A stretch of 64,000 nt of DNA from Bradyrhizobium elkanii USDA 76 (GCF_023278185.1 NZ_CP066356.1:5510001-5574000); one strand, 5' to 3'. Shown: positions 8,560-17,469, counted from the first letter of the stretch. Notes: generated by a model not told the origin, from the letters alone. Program-made: numbers and translations.

Positions 8560-9222
8560 CTACATCGGCCGCACGGCGCGCCGCAGCATGAAATGGGTGG
8601 GTATGAAAGCGAGCAGCGGCAGGCCGATCATCAGGCCGGCCAGCCACACCAGCGGCGGCACGAAGCCTTGCGCCGCCCTGTCGCTGGTGCCGAAGACGTA
8701 GTTGACGTTGACCGGAGTCATGCCCGGGTCCGGCCGCGGTCCCGGCATCACAAAGTAGCAGATCAGCAGCAGCGCCCATGCCAGCACGCTCCAGGCGATC
8801 AGCGCGCGCTGGTCATAGCCGAGCCGCCAGACCAGGAACAGCAGCAGGAACGGCAGCCAGCCGTGGAAGCCCGACAGGAACCGCAGGAACAGCGACAGGT
8901 TCTGGTCGAACATGTAGTCGGTCATTCCGGTGAGCGAGTAGCCGGCGACATGGGCGAGAAAGTCGATCACCCAAAAGGTTTGCGGCACAAGGAGTCCGAC
9001 GGCGCACATCGAAATCAGCAGCGCGCTCTCGGTCCAGACCCCGATCATGGTGAGGATCAGGCAGACGTCGCAGAAATACAGAAAGTTGGTCGGCCCGTAG
9101 CAGTAGGTGTACACCGGCACCAGGACGGCCATGAAGGCGCTGAAGCCGATCTTGACGGAGAGCGGAATGCGGGCGGACGGCTGCTCGACGGCGATCACGG
9201 ACATTGCGGCGGGACTTTCCAT
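8560..9222 (-). CDS. Conserved integral membrane protein of unknown function
   Basis: 220 residues from the ATG at 9222 (MESPAAMSVIAVEQPSARIP); 9204 and 9276 are alternative starts. Five to six hydrophobic helices are seen, with aromatic-rich loops such as YCYGPTNFLYFCDVCLI and PQTFWVIDFLAHVAGYSLTG, and a short cytoplasmic-like tail ending RRAVRPM. I do not recognise a characterised family, and no catalytic motif is obvious. It stands alone between MFS genes and a small + strand gene, so context gives no role. Confidence 0.7.
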   Translation of the reverse strand: MESPAAMSVIAVEQPSARIPLSVKIGFSAFMAVLVPVYTYCYGPTNFLYFCDVCLILTMIGVWTESALLISMCAVGLLVPQTFWVIDFLAHVAGYSLTGMTDYMFDQNLSLFLRFLSGFHGWLPFLLLFLVWRLGYDQRALIAWSVLAWALLLICYFVMPGPRPDPGMTPVNVNYVFGTSDRAAQGFVPPLVWLAGLMIGLPLLAFIPTHFMLRRAVRPM

Positions 9223-9399
9223 TGCACAATCCGCCAGCCCTAGCGCCGGATCGGTAAACAGACCCGTACTCCGCAACCTTGAATTGATCGGCGTTCGGGA
9301 ATCCGGTCAACGCCAACTCAGCGGCGCCGCTACAGTTTTAGGCGCCCGCGCGCGAGGTAATCGTGCTAGCATGCCTGTTCCGAAGCAGCGGAGGACGAC

Positions 9400-9567
9400 A
9401 TGAACGCCTTCGAAGTTTTCGCGATCTACCTGGCGCCCTTTGTGGTCATCGCGATCGCAATCCGGCTGCTGATGAAACGCCATGCCGTCGACCTGCCGGA
9501 CGTGCAAAAACAAGCGGGCTCCGCGCCGAAGCGACGATTTCTGCTCGGCGCCTGGCGGTCGGATTAG
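9400..9567 (+). CDS. Small membrane protein, 55 residues
   Basis: This frame starts at an ATG 5 bp after a strong GGAGG ribosome site and encodes 55 residues. The N-terminal 25 form one hydrophobic helix (IYLAPFVVIAIAIRLLM), followed by a basic cytoplasmic-like tail (PKRRFLLGAW). Strong ribosome site, sensible topology and standalone position argue that it is real. No function can be assigned. Confidence 0.65.
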   Translation: MNAFEVFAIYLAPFVVIAIAIRLLMKRHAVDLPDVQKQAGSAPKRRFLLGAWRSD

Positions 9568-9622
9568 GTCAGGTCGCAGTGCTTTCGCAGGGACGACACC
9601 GGTGGAGACTCGCATCCTCATC

Positions 9623-9743
9623 GTCGTCCTGGCGAAAGCCAGGACCCATTGCCCCAAATCTCAATTGTTGCGCGGCGCTGGGGCCACGATCCGGTTCGTC
9701 ACTGAAGGCGGTGGTTATGGGTCCTGGCTTTCGCCAGGACGAC
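9623..9743. repeat. MITE-like element with perfect 27 bp terminal inverted repeats
   Basis: The left arm 9623-9649 (starting GTCGTCCTGGCGAAAGCCAG) is the exact reverse complement of the right arm 9717-9743. Each arm is itself a small palindrome (CCTGGCGAAAGCCAGG). The 67 bp core has no coding potential. No obvious target-site duplication is seen. Together with the operator-like site at 9827, this accounts for most of the 314 bp gap between the small membrane protein and the thiolase. Confidence 0.85.
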
Positions 9744-9826
9744 ACTGGTAATTGTGGAGCATCCCATCCCAACTCATGCGAACACGACATTTTGTCATGA
9801 GGGCCGCAGTTGCATTTTTTGCATTG

Positions 9827-9847
9827 CATCATATGATGACAATAATT
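9827..9847 (+). promoter_or_regulatory. Perfect 12 bp palindrome with TetR-like motif before the thiolase gene
   Basis: CATCATATGATG (9827-9838) is a perfect palindrome 44 bp upstream of the thiolase start. With the bases that follow it reads ATATGATGACAATAATT, very close to the motif before the thioesterase gene at 4632-4650. It is a candidate operator of the TetR protein at 3403-4008, or of another repressor. Confidence 0.45.
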
Positions 9848-9881
9848 CAATCAAATCCCCGGCATTGAAGGGACTCCTGCC

Positions 9882-11078
9882 ATGGCAACCAGCACCGATC
9901 CCATCGTTATCCTCTCCGCCGCCCGCACCCCGCTCGGCCGCTTCATGGGCGAGCTCGCGCCGCTGCCGGCGCACAAGCTCGGCTCGCATGTGATCGGCGC
10001 GGCGCTGGAGCGCGCAAGACTCGCGCCCGAGCGCATCGACGAGGTGTTCATGGGCAACGTGCTGCCCGCCGGCCAGGGCCAAGCCCCTGCCCGCCAGGCC
10101 GCCCGCGGCGCCAGACTGCCGGATGCCACCGGCGCCACCACCGTCAACAAGGTCTGCGGCTCCGGCATGAAGGCGACCATGCTCGCCCACGACATCATCA
10201 AGGCCGGCTCGGCGGAGATCGTGCTGTCCGGCGGCATGGAGAGCATGAGCAACGCGCCGTATCTCCTGCAGAAGGCGCGCGGCGGCTATCGCGCCGGCCA
10301 CGACCGCATCATCGATCACATGATGATGGACGGGCTCGAGGACGCCTACGAGACCGGCCGCTCGATGGGGGATTTCGGCGAGGCGACCGCGGAGGCCTAT
10401 CAGTTCACCCGCGCCGACCAGGACGCGTTTGCGATGGAGACGCTGAGCCGTGCCCGCAAGGCGGTCGAGGGCGGCGCCTTCAAGGCCGAGATCGCACCGA
10501 TCACACTCGCCGAGAAGGCCGGCCCGCGCATCGTCGCCAATGACGAGCACCCGCTGAAGGTCGATCCGGCAAAAATCCCCGGCCTAAAGCCCGCGTTCCG
10601 AGCGGGCGGCACCATCACGCCGGCCGCCTCCTCGGCCAATGCCGACGGCGCCGCAGCGCTGATCCTCAGCCGGCGCTCGCTCGCCGATCGCGATGGACTG
10701 CCTGTTCTGGCCGAGATCAAGGGCCACGCCACCCACAGCCAGGAGCCGCAGTGGTTCACGACAGCGCCGATCCCGGCGATCAGAAAACTGCTCGACAAGG
10801 TCGGCTGGAGCGTCGGCGATGTCGACCTGTTCGAGATCAACGAGGCGTTCGCGGTGGTCGCGATGGCGGCGCAGCGCGACCTCGGCATTCCCAGGGACAG
10901 GCTGAACATCAACGGCGGCGCTTGCGCGCTCGGCCATCCGATCGGCGCCACCGGCGCGCGGCTGATCGTGACGCTGCTGCACGCGCTGGAGGCGCAGAAC
11001 CTGAAGCGCGGCGTTGCCGCGCTGTGCATCGGCGGCGGCGAAGCCACCGCGATCGCCGTCGAACGGGTCGCTCACTGA
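9882..11078 (+). CDS. Acetyl-CoA acetyltransferase (thiolase II family)
   Basis: 398 residues, full length. It condenses two acetyl-CoA to acetoacetyl-CoA, or the reverse in degradation. The nucleophilic Cys92 sits in VNKVCGSGMK, the NEAF motif is in FEINEAFAVVA, the catalytic His in ALGHPIGATGAR (about 352), and the second Cys in LCIGGGEA. It could serve ketone-body and acetoacetate metabolism (an acetoacetate decarboxylase lies at 15154) or polyhydroxybutyrate cycling; no phaB or phaC is adjacent. It is preceded by an operator-like palindrome, and a dispersed repeat follows it. Confidence 0.92.
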   Translation: MATSTDPIVILSAARTPLGRFMGELAPLPAHKLGSHVIGAALERARLAPERIDEVFMGNVLPAGQGQAPARQAARGARLPDATGATTVNKVCGSGMKATMLAHDIIKAGSAEIVLSGGMESMSNAPYLLQKARGGYRAGHDRIIDHMMMDGLEDAYETGRSMGDFGEATAEAYQFTRADQDAFAMETLSRARKAVEGGAFKAEIAPITLAEKAGPRIVANDEHPLKVDPAKIPGLKPAFRAGGTITPAASSANADGAAALILSRRSLADRDGLPVLAEIKGHATHSQEPQWFTTAPIPAIRKLLDKVGWSVGDVDLFEINEAFAVVAMAAQRDLGIPRDRLNINGGACALGHPIGATGARLIVTLLHALEAQNLKRGVAALCIGGGEATAIAVERVAH

Positions 11079-11091
11079 TCCACCGCCTGCC

Positions 11092-11189
11092 CTCATAGTG
11101 AGGAGTGCGAAGCACGTCTCGAACCATGAGGCCCGGTTCCCGGCCTGCATCCTTCGAGACGCCCGCTCTGCGGGCTCCTCAGGATGAGG
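11092..11189. repeat. Dispersed palindromic intergenic repeat, CCTGAGGAGC family, copy 2
   Basis: The left end GTGAGGAGTGCGAAGCACG and the right end GCCCGCTCTGCGGGCTCCTC match the plan of the repeat at 3254-3355, with the same inner CGTCTCGAA / TTCGAGACG arms. It lies downstream of the thiolase gene and may end its transcript. Confidence 0.8.
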
Positions 11190-11294
11190 TTGTACAGAGT
11201 CCTAAAACGAGGGAACTATGGCATTTTAGACATGGCTCCCCCGTGCCATATTGCGCATCACGCAAAGCTTTCACCGCAATCGATCTGGAACACA

Positions 11295-12599
11295 ATGATC
11301 TCGAACTGGCTTGCTTCCACCCTCGCCCGCCGCAACATCCATTACGGCTGGGTGATGGTGGCCGTGACTTTCCTTGCCGCGCTGATCTCGGCCGGCACCG
11401 TCGGCGCGCCCGGCGTGTTCATCGTGCCGCTGCAGAAGGAGTTCGGCTGGTCCACCGCCGAGATTTCCTCCGCGCTGTCGATCCGCTTCATCCTGTTCGG
11501 GCTGATGGCGCCGTTCGCCGCCGCGCTGATGAACCGCTACGGCCTGCGCAACGTGACGCTGGCGGCGCAGCTGATCGTGGTCTCCGGACTATTGGCCTCG
11601 CTCGCCATGACCCAGGTCTGGCAGCTCATCCTGCTGTGGGGTGTCGTGATCGGAATCGGCACCGGGATGACCGCGCTGGTGCTCGGCGCGACCATCGCGG
11701 CGCGCTGGTTCGTGGCGCGACGCGGCCTCGTGGTCGGTATCCTCACCGCGAGCGTCGCGACGGGACAGCTCGCCTTCCTGCCCCTGCTCGCGACGCTGAC
11801 CGAGCGCTACGGCTGGCGTGTCGCGCTTGGGCTGGTCTGCGTCATGCTCGCCGTTGCCGCCTTTGCCGTGCTGATGGTGATGCGCGACCGGCCGAGCGAC
11901 GTCGGCCTGCGTCCGTTCGGCGATGAGGGCACCGCGCCGCTTCCCGCGCCGCCGCCGGCCAATGCGCCGATCGTGGCCGCAGCGCTCGGCACGCTGCGCG
12001 ACTCCGCGAAATCGTCGGTGTTCTGGATCCTGTTCGCGACCTTCTTCGTCTGCGGCGCCTCGACCAACGGCCTGGTCCAGGTTCATTTGATCCCGATGTG
12101 CCTCGACTACGGCATCCCGCAGGTGCAGGCGGCAAGCCTGCTCGCCGCGATGGGGATCTTCGATTTCTTCGGCACCATCGTCTCGGGCTGGCTGTCGGAC
12201 CGCTACGACAACCGCTATCTGCTATTCTGGTATTACGGCCTGCGCGGCCTGTCGCTGCTGTTCCTGCCGTTCTCCGACTTCACGTTCTACGGGCTGTCGC
12301 TGTTCGCGATGTTCTACGGCCTCGACTGGATCGCGACGGTGCCGCCGACGGTGCGCCTCACCGCGCAGCGCTTCGGCGCCGAGCGCGCCAATCTGGTGTT
12401 CGGATGGATCTTCGCCGGCCACCAGCTCGGCGCAGGCGCCGCCGCGTTCGGCGCCGGATTGTCGCGCACGATCTATCAAAGCTACCTGCCGGCGTTCTTC
12501 ATTGCCGGCGCGCTGTGCATCTTTGCCGCGCTGACCGCGCTGGCGATCGCGCGGCCGCAGCCGAAATCGGTGGCGGAGCCGAAGCCGGTCGCGGCCTGA
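11295..12599 (+). CDS. MFS transporter (oxalate/formate antiporter-like, MFS_1)
   Basis: 434 residues from the ATG at 11295. The frame is open to 11184, but the MISNWLASTLARRNIHYGWV start fits the family and the extension reads out of a repeat. About 12 hydrophobic helices are present. The HYGWVMVAVTFLAALIS first helix and the GWLSDRYDNRYLLFWYYGLR loop between the halves resemble monocarboxylate/oxalate-formate-type MFS proteins. The substrate is probably a small organic acid, but this is inferred. The gene is convergent with the porin gene, with only 27 bp between the stops. Confidence 0.85.
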   Translation: MISNWLASTLARRNIHYGWVMVAVTFLAALISAGTVGAPGVFIVPLQKEFGWSTAEISSALSIRFILFGLMAPFAAALMNRYGLRNVTLAAQLIVVSGLLASLAMTQVWQLILLWGVVIGIGTGMTALVLGATIAARWFVARRGLVVGILTASVATGQLAFLPLLATLTERYGWRVALGLVCVMLAVAAFAVLMVMRDRPSDVGLRPFGDEGTAPLPAPPPANAPIVAAALGTLRDSAKSSVFWILFATFFVCGASTNGLVQVHLIPMCLDYGIPQVQAASLLAAMGIFDFFGTIVSGWLSDRYDNRYLLFWYYGLRGLSLLFLPFSDFTFYGLSLFAMFYGLDWIATVPPTVRLTAQRFGAERANLVFGWIFAGHQLGAGAAAFGAGLSRTIYQSYLPAFFIAGALCIFAALTALAIARPQPKSVAEPKPVAA

Positions 12600-12626
12600 A
12601 GCCGCTGCCTGCGCGACGAGCGCCGG

Positions 12627-13967
12627 TCAGTACGACAGGATGGTGCGCAGCCCGAACACCACGCTGTCCTTGATCCGATGCGTTTGCGTCGGATCGTTGG
12701 GATCGACGGCGCCGCCGCCAGGATGGGTGATGTATTGAAACATCGGCTGCATGGTGAAATTCGGGTTCACCACATGCTGGTAGGTGATTTCGAGGATCGC
12801 CTCGTAGTCGCGGATCGGATACGGCGTGCCCGTGAAGATCTGGGTGTCGCGGTCGAGCGCGCGCGCGGCGTCCGAAATCCTGGCATAGATCGCGGCGATG
12901 CCGAACCGATCGTCCGGATAGGTCTCGCTGAAGCCGGTGAACAGGAAGCCGCCGTCGACATAGGTGCTGATCAGGTTGCGGTCCGACGGGCTGACCGAGG
13001 CGCGCATGAAGAACGCGACGCCCTTGTCAGCGTCCGGCCTGGCGCGCGCAAGCAGCTGCTCATAGACCATGAAGATGCCGTTGTCCCGCCGCAGCCATCG
13101 CGTGTCGCCGGAGCTGTCGGGATCGGCGAGCGACAGCCCGTCGGCCGAGAAGCGCTGGTCGGCGAACGAGCCCATGTGATACCAGGCGCCGCCGGTGATG
13201 GTCGCCGGCAGCCTGCTCTCGCCGATCTCGAACTTGTATTTGAGCTGGCCGATCCACCATGGCGGATCGTTGACGCGAAAATTCAGCCCGTGGGCGTTCA
13301 AGATCTGCGGATCGTCGGTCCCCTGCGGCGGCGAAGCCGAACCGTCGAACAGAGCCAGATAGGCGGTGATGCGGTCGGACAGATTGGCCTTGATCCGGAT
13401 GCCGGGCACGGCAAGTGGCGGCGACGGTCCGCCGGTCGGCAGAATGGTGCCGACAATGCCGGGCCAGCCCAGCGCCGAATTGATGAAGATGTCGTCGTAC
13501 TGGCTGTCGATGAACTCGACGTCCGAGCCCTGCTGGCCGACGCGCACCGAGAGTTTGCCGCCGAGCAGCTTCTGCTCGATCCAGAATTCATAGAGCCGCG
13601 TCGCCGGCAGCGACTCGACGCCGGACACCAGGAACAGGTTGCCGACATAGCTCCGCGACAGCCCGTCGCCGTGGATCTGGTACATGTTGGCGTGGAGGGT
13701 CGCGCCGGTCCAGCCCATCACCTTCTCGAGGTCGATGGTGGTGCCGAGATCGAGACGGCCGGTATAGACCGCGCCATTGCTGACGCCGCCGGAGGCGTCG
13801 GAGAACCCCTCACCGATATAGGTCAGGCTGAACTGGTAGCCGGCCTCCTCGAGCGTAGCGCGGGTATCGGCGATCCGATCGGCGACGGGCTTGTCTTCCG
13901 CATGCGCCGGCGCGCCGAGCGCGAGGGCCGCGGCCACCAACATCGCGCGGGAAATAACTCTGCACAT
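12627..13967 (-). CDS. OprB-family carbohydrate porin
   Basis: 446 residues with an N-terminal signal peptide (cleavage likely after GAPAHA, about residue 23). The mature protein resembles OprB porins: YIGEGFSDASGGVSNGAVY, the alternating strand pattern, MYQIHGDGLS and the terminal FGLRTILSY strand ending in an aromatic residue. It would form a beta-barrel outer-membrane channel for sugars or related solutes. It starts 24 bp after the CorA-like gene stop, so the two may be cotranscribed, although no functional link is obvious. Confidence 0.85.
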   Translation of the reverse strand: MCRVISRAMLVAAALALGAPAHAEDKPVADRIADTRATLEEAGYQFSLTYIGEGFSDASGGVSNGAVYTGRLDLGTTIDLEKVMGWTGATLHANMYQIHGDGLSRSYVGNLFLVSGVESLPATRLYEFWIEQKLLGGKLSVRVGQQGSDVEFIDSQYDDIFINSALGWPGIVGTILPTGGPSPPLAVPGIRIKANLSDRITAYLALFDGSASPPQGTDDPQILNAHGLNFRVNDPPWWIGQLKYKFEIGESRLPATITGGAWYHMGSFADQRFSADGLSLADPDSSGDTRWLRRDNGIFMVYEQLLARARPDADKGVAFFMRASVSPSDRNLISTYVDGGFLFTGFSETYPDDRFGIAAIYARISDAARALDRDTQIFTGTPYPIRDYEAILEITYQHVVNPNFTMQPMFQYITHPGGGAVDPNDPTQTHRIKDSVVFGLRTILSY

Positions 13968-13991
13968 CGGAATTGCCGCGGTGCGCTCGCG

Positions 13992-15011
13992 CTATTTGAC
14001 GATGCCGAGCCGCCGCATCAGCAGATAGGCCAGCAGCGCCGACCCGACCAGAAGGCCGGCCGCGACCAGGAATCCGCTGTCGACGTCGGTCAGCGGCAAT
14101 CCCTTGGTGTTCATGCCGAAGATGCCGGTGACGAGCGTCGGCGGCAGCAGCATCATGGTGACGACGGACAAGGCGTGGAGGTGCTTGTTGCTCTCCTCCT
14201 CGAGCTTGAAGCGCAGCTCCTCCTCCAGCAGGCGGCTGCGTTCGTGCAGTTCGACGATGTCGTGGTCGAGGCCGTCGAGCCGCTGCGCGAGCTTGCCGGC
14301 CTGCAGCCGCAGCGCCGGGCTGAGATTGTCGGTGTTCTTCTGCTCGAGGCGATGGAACAGCACGCGCAAGCCCGCGAGCTGGCGATGCAGGCGCACACAG
14401 GTGCGGCGCATCCGGCTCAGATTCTTGCGCAGCTCGGATCCGGTATCCTCGGCGAGCACCCGCTCCTCGATCGCGTCGATATCGGTGCCGATCTTGTCCG
14501 CCATGCGGTCCATGGTGTCGGCGATCTCGTCGACGATCTTCTCCAGCAGCGCCGCGACGCTGCTGACGCGATGGCCGCCCTCGAGCACGCGGCGCGTCGC
14601 ATCGGCGGAGCACAGCGCCTGATGGCGGCCGCTGATCAGGAGACGCTCGGTCATCGCAAAGCGGAGAAAGCCGGTCTCCCGGGTCGCGGCTTCAACATCC
14701 CGCACCAGGTCGGAAAAGACGCCGTAGACGCAATTGTCGACGACGTGGATCTGCTGGAAATTGTCATTCGACAGCAAGAGGTCCCGCGCGAGCTGCGGGA
14801 TGTGCATGTTGGCGAGCCATGCCCGGGTGCGGACGTCGGTCAGGTTGAAGTGCAGCCACAGCCTTCCGTCATGGCTCGGCTCGATCGGCGCATCGATCGG
14901 AAGCGCCTCGGCGCGGCCGTCGTGATGCAGGCGGAACGCCCAGACCAGACCGGGGACCGCCTCGCGGGTCAGCAGCGACCCGACCGGAGCGGGAGGTGGA
15001 TTAGCCAGCAT
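13992..15011 (-). CDS. CorA/ZntB-family divalent metal transporter
   Basis: 339 residues from the ATG at 15011. The long acidic and helical N-terminal cytoplasmic domain is followed by two C-terminal transmembrane helices. The first ends in the signature GMNTKGLP (family GMN motif), and the second ends in LLMRRLGIVK. The length, together with VWAFRLHHDG near the start, is closer to ZntB-type zinc transporters than to the classical magnesium transporter CorA, but zinc versus magnesium cannot be settled here. The porin gene follows immediately. The frame is open 10 codons further upstream. Confidence 0.88.
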   Translation of the reverse strand: MLANPPPAPVGSLLTREAVPGLVWAFRLHHDGRAEALPIDAPIEPSHDGRLWLHFNLTDVRTRAWLANMHIPQLARDLLLSNDNFQQIHVVDNCVYGVFSDLVRDVEAATRETGFLRFAMTERLLISGRHQALCSADATRRVLEGGHRVSSVAALLEKIVDEIADTMDRMADKIGTDIDAIEERVLAEDTGSELRKNLSRMRRTCVRLHRQLAGLRVLFHRLEQKNTDNLSPALRLQAGKLAQRLDGLDHDIVELHERSRLLEEELRFKLEEESNKHLHALSVVTMMLLPPTLVTGIFGMNTKGLPLTDVDSGFLVAAGLLVGSALLAYLLMRRLGIVK

Positions 15012-15153
15012 GGCCGGCCCCCAGGGCAATCGACAACGCAACCGCGCGAAATAACATGTTCAAGACCTCGGCCACGCGCAACGCTGAGCAAGCGCGTCCC
15101 CTCGACGCAACATAGGAGGACGCGCCTGTTACAGTTTTATGTCAGCGACCGCC

Positions 15154-15939
15154 CTACTCCGCGGCCAGGCCTGTCGGCGCCGCCGCCTCCGCGGCCTCCT
15201 TGTTGTAGTCGTGCACGACGCGGCCGAACGGCAGCGTCAGATCGGCGAGGAAGTGATGCGCGCCGACGACACGCTTGACCGGGAAATCGGCGACCGGTGC
15301 ATTGACATGCGGCACCAGATGCAGCCGGCCCGGTCCGATCCAGGAGCCCTTGACGACGATGTCGGTCAGGTTGATCGCGACCAGCTGGCAGACCTCGAGA
15401 TGACCGTCGACGCCGGGGATCATCTTCAGATTAACTTGCGTCTTCGAAAGCGTGGCGCGGGTGACGTCGCCATTGCCTGCCATGCTCTCGTGCTTGTAGC
15501 CCATCGTGCCCATCGCAACGAGCTGGCCGGCATATTCCAGCGTGCCGGTCAGCGTGTCCTTGACGATCTCGAGCTTGGGATGGGCGTACTTCTTCGGAAA
15601 GCCCCAGATCTCGCGGCCGGCCGCGATCGGCGGATCATCGTCGAGATACATCTGGCAGACGAAGTTGACCTCTTCGCCATGCAGGCGCGCGGGGATCACG
15701 AGGCCGGACTCGGTGTAGCTGCCGAAGCCGGAGCTGTCAGGCATCTTGATCCATTCGTAATGCACGATCGCCTGCTCGATCGGCTCCAGCGGCTCGGGCA
15801 GGCCGGCGCGGATCAACTCCGGATCGGTCTCATAGGTGATGACGAGGAATTCGCGATCGATGAAGCGATACGGACCGGCAGGATAGCTCGGGCCGGCGGC
15901 CGGCATGGACGGAAGCTTGAGCAGATCTTCCCTGCGCAT
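15154..15939 (-). CDS. adc: Acetoacetate decarboxylase
   Basis: 261 residues, the usual size. The enzyme converts acetoacetate to acetone and CO2 through a Schiff base. The lysine pair that includes the nucleophile is K116-K117 in EIWGFPKKYAHPKL, matching the Lys115/Lys116 arrangement of the clostridial enzyme. The flanking acidic residues and the C-terminal DFPVKRVVGAHHF segment are also family-like. It is divergent from a patatin-like phospholipase, with a tandem direct repeat in the shared promoter region. In rhizobia such genes belong with 3-hydroxybutyrate and ketone-body metabolism; this is known context rather than shown here. Confidence 0.92.
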   Translation of the reverse strand: MRREDLLKLPSMPAAGPSYPAGPYRFIDREFLVITYETDPELIRAGLPEPLEPIEQAIVHYEWIKMPDSSGFGSYTESGLVIPARLHGEEVNFVCQMYLDDDPPIAAGREIWGFPKKYAHPKLEIVKDTLTGTLEYAGQLVAMGTMGYKHESMAGNGDVTRATLSKTQVNLKMIPGVDGHLEVCQLVAINLTDIVVKGSWIGPGRLHLVPHVNAPVADFPVKRVVGAHHFLADLTLPFGRVVHDYNKEAAEAAAPTGLAAE

Positions 15940-16029
15940 CGCAATAACCCCCTGTTTGAAAAATTTGCCCGGAAGCTAACGGCCGAGATTGACAGCGATG
16001 TGAGGGATTTCCGTCAGGTGCATGACCTC

Positions 16030-16068
16030 GGTTACGCCTGCGCGACCCAGGTTGCGCTTGCGTGACCC
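16030..16068 (+). promoter_or_regulatory. Tandem 19 bp imperfect direct repeat in the adc-patatin promoter region
   Basis: GGTTACGCCTGCGCGACCC is followed after one base by GGTTGCGCTTGCGTGACCC, 16 of 19 positions identical with a 20 bp period, about two helical turns. It lies between the divergent starts at 15939 and 16201. Direct repeats with this spacing are typical of activator or OmpR-type binding; the cognate protein is unknown. Confidence 0.5.
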
Positions 16069-16200
16069 GCGTCGCGCTGCCGAGGCCAATGCTAACCATG
16101 CAGGCAGGCATGCCGGATGCGCCGAGCGTGGGCGCCGCAATTGTCATCACCTCGTCATCGGCGCGCTGAATTCTCGCCGCGAATTTTTGGAGTGTCTGAT

Positions 16201-17364
16201 ATGGACGCGCGAACCCCGCATTTCGACGATATCGATCACGCGACGCCCGGCTGGCGTCCGGAAGGCTGTGATCGCGTGGCCTTGGTCCTGCAGGGCGGCG
16301 GCGCACTCGGCGCCTATCAGGCCGGCGTCTATCAGGCGCTGCATGAATCCAACATCGAGCCCGACTGGGTGTGCGGCGTCTCGATCGGCGCAATCAACTC
16401 GGCGATCATCGCCGGCAATCCGCCCGAGAAGCGGCTGGAACGGCTGCACACATTCTGGGATCGCATCACCAGCCGCAAGATCTGGCACTACACGCCGGAC
16501 GGCGACATCTTCCGCAAGGCGCGCAATCTCACCAGCTCATGGCTGACGACGACGCTCGGGCAGCCCGGCTTCTTCACCCCGCATCAGACCAATCCGTGGT
16601 TCAGCCAGGCCGGCGCGCGCACCGCCACCAGCTACTACGACACCACGCCGCTGCGCGAGTCCTTGCTCGAGCTGGTCGATTTCGACCGCATCAATTCCAA
16701 GACAATGCGCTTCGCGGTCGGCGCGGTGAACGTGCTCTCCGGCAACTTCATCTATTTCGACAATGCCCATGACGAGATCATCGCCGAACACATCATGGCG
16801 AGCGGCGCGCTGCCGCCGGCGCTGCCGATGGTGAAGGTCGGCACCGATCATTTCTGGGACGGCGGCATCGTCTCCAACACGCCGCTGCAGCATCTGCTCG
16901 ACCAGGAAGACAACATGAACTCGCTGGTGTTCCAGGTCGACCTGTTCTCGGCGCGCGGCGCGCTGCCCCGCGATATCCAGGACGTGATGGCCCGGCACAA
17001 GGACATCATGTATTCGTCGCGTACCCGCTACAACACCGACGTCTATCGCAAGACCTACAATCTGCGCACCGCCCTGCACAACGCGCTGGGAAAAATCCCC
17101 GACGATCAGCTCTCGGACGAGGAGCGCCAGCTCAAGAAGGCAAACGCCCGGCTGCCGGGCATCACGCTGTTGCAGCTGATCTATCAGCAGAAGGCCTACG
17201 AGGGCGACGCCAAGGACCACGAATTCTCCGGCACCTCGATGCGCGAGCACTGGGTGAGCGGGCACGAGGACACCAAGCGCTCGCTGAAGCGGCGCGAATG
17301 GATCAAGATGCCCGAGAACGGCATGGGCATCGTGATCCACGACGTGCATCGGGAGGCGGAGTAA
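16201..17364 (+). CDS. Patatin-like phospholipase with C-terminal DUF3734 region
   Basis: 387 residues from the ATG at 16201; the frame is open to 16117, but the longer start has no family support. The patatin core shows the oxyanion loop QGGGALGAYQ (31-40), the nucleophile Ser61 in GVSIGAINS (GxSxG), and the catalytic Asp220 in WDGG, the Ser-Asp dyad. The C-terminal part (SSRTRYNTDVYRKTYN onward) matches the extension known as DUF3734 in rhizobial patatins. It is a predicted lipid acyl hydrolase, possibly linked to storage-granule or membrane lipid turnover. It is divergent from adc and convergent with the carboxyltransferase gene. Confidence 0.88.
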   Translation: MDARTPHFDDIDHATPGWRPEGCDRVALVLQGGGALGAYQAGVYQALHESNIEPDWVCGVSIGAINSAIIAGNPPEKRLERLHTFWDRITSRKIWHYTPDGDIFRKARNLTSSWLTTTLGQPGFFTPHQTNPWFSQAGARTATSYYDTTPLRESLLELVDFDRINSKTMRFAVGAVNVLSGNFIYFDNAHDEIIAEHIMASGALPPALPMVKVGTDHFWDGGIVSNTPLQHLLDQEDNMNSLVFQVDLFSARGALPRDIQDVMARHKDIMYSSRTRYNTDVYRKTYNLRTALHNALGKIPDDQLSDEERQLKKANARLPGITLLQLIYQQKAYEGDAKDHEFSGTSMREHWVSGHEDTKRSLKRREWIKMPENGMGIVIHDVHREAE

Positions 17365-17372
17365 TTACGTGT

Positions 17373-17457
17373 CGTCATTGCGAGGAGCGCAGCGACGAAG
17401 CAATCCATACCTCAGCACATGGTGATATGGATTGCTTCGCTACGCTCGCAATGACGA
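17373..17457. repeat. Dispersed palindromic repeat, CGTCATTGCGAGGAGC family
   Basis: The left arm runs CGTCATTGCGAGGAGCGCAG then CGACGAAGCAATCCAT; the right arm ATGGATTGCTTCG then CTACGCTCGCAATGACG is its near-exact complement. It lies between convergent genes (patatin and carboxyltransferase), where it could act as a bidirectional hairpin. Confidence 0.85.
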
Positions 17458-17469
17458 TTGAGGCGCCGC

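Noticed and set aside
12678..15278. 866-residue open frame on the plus strand
   Set aside because: Antisense to the OprB and CorA/ZntB-like genes, which have signal peptide, membrane helices and family motifs.
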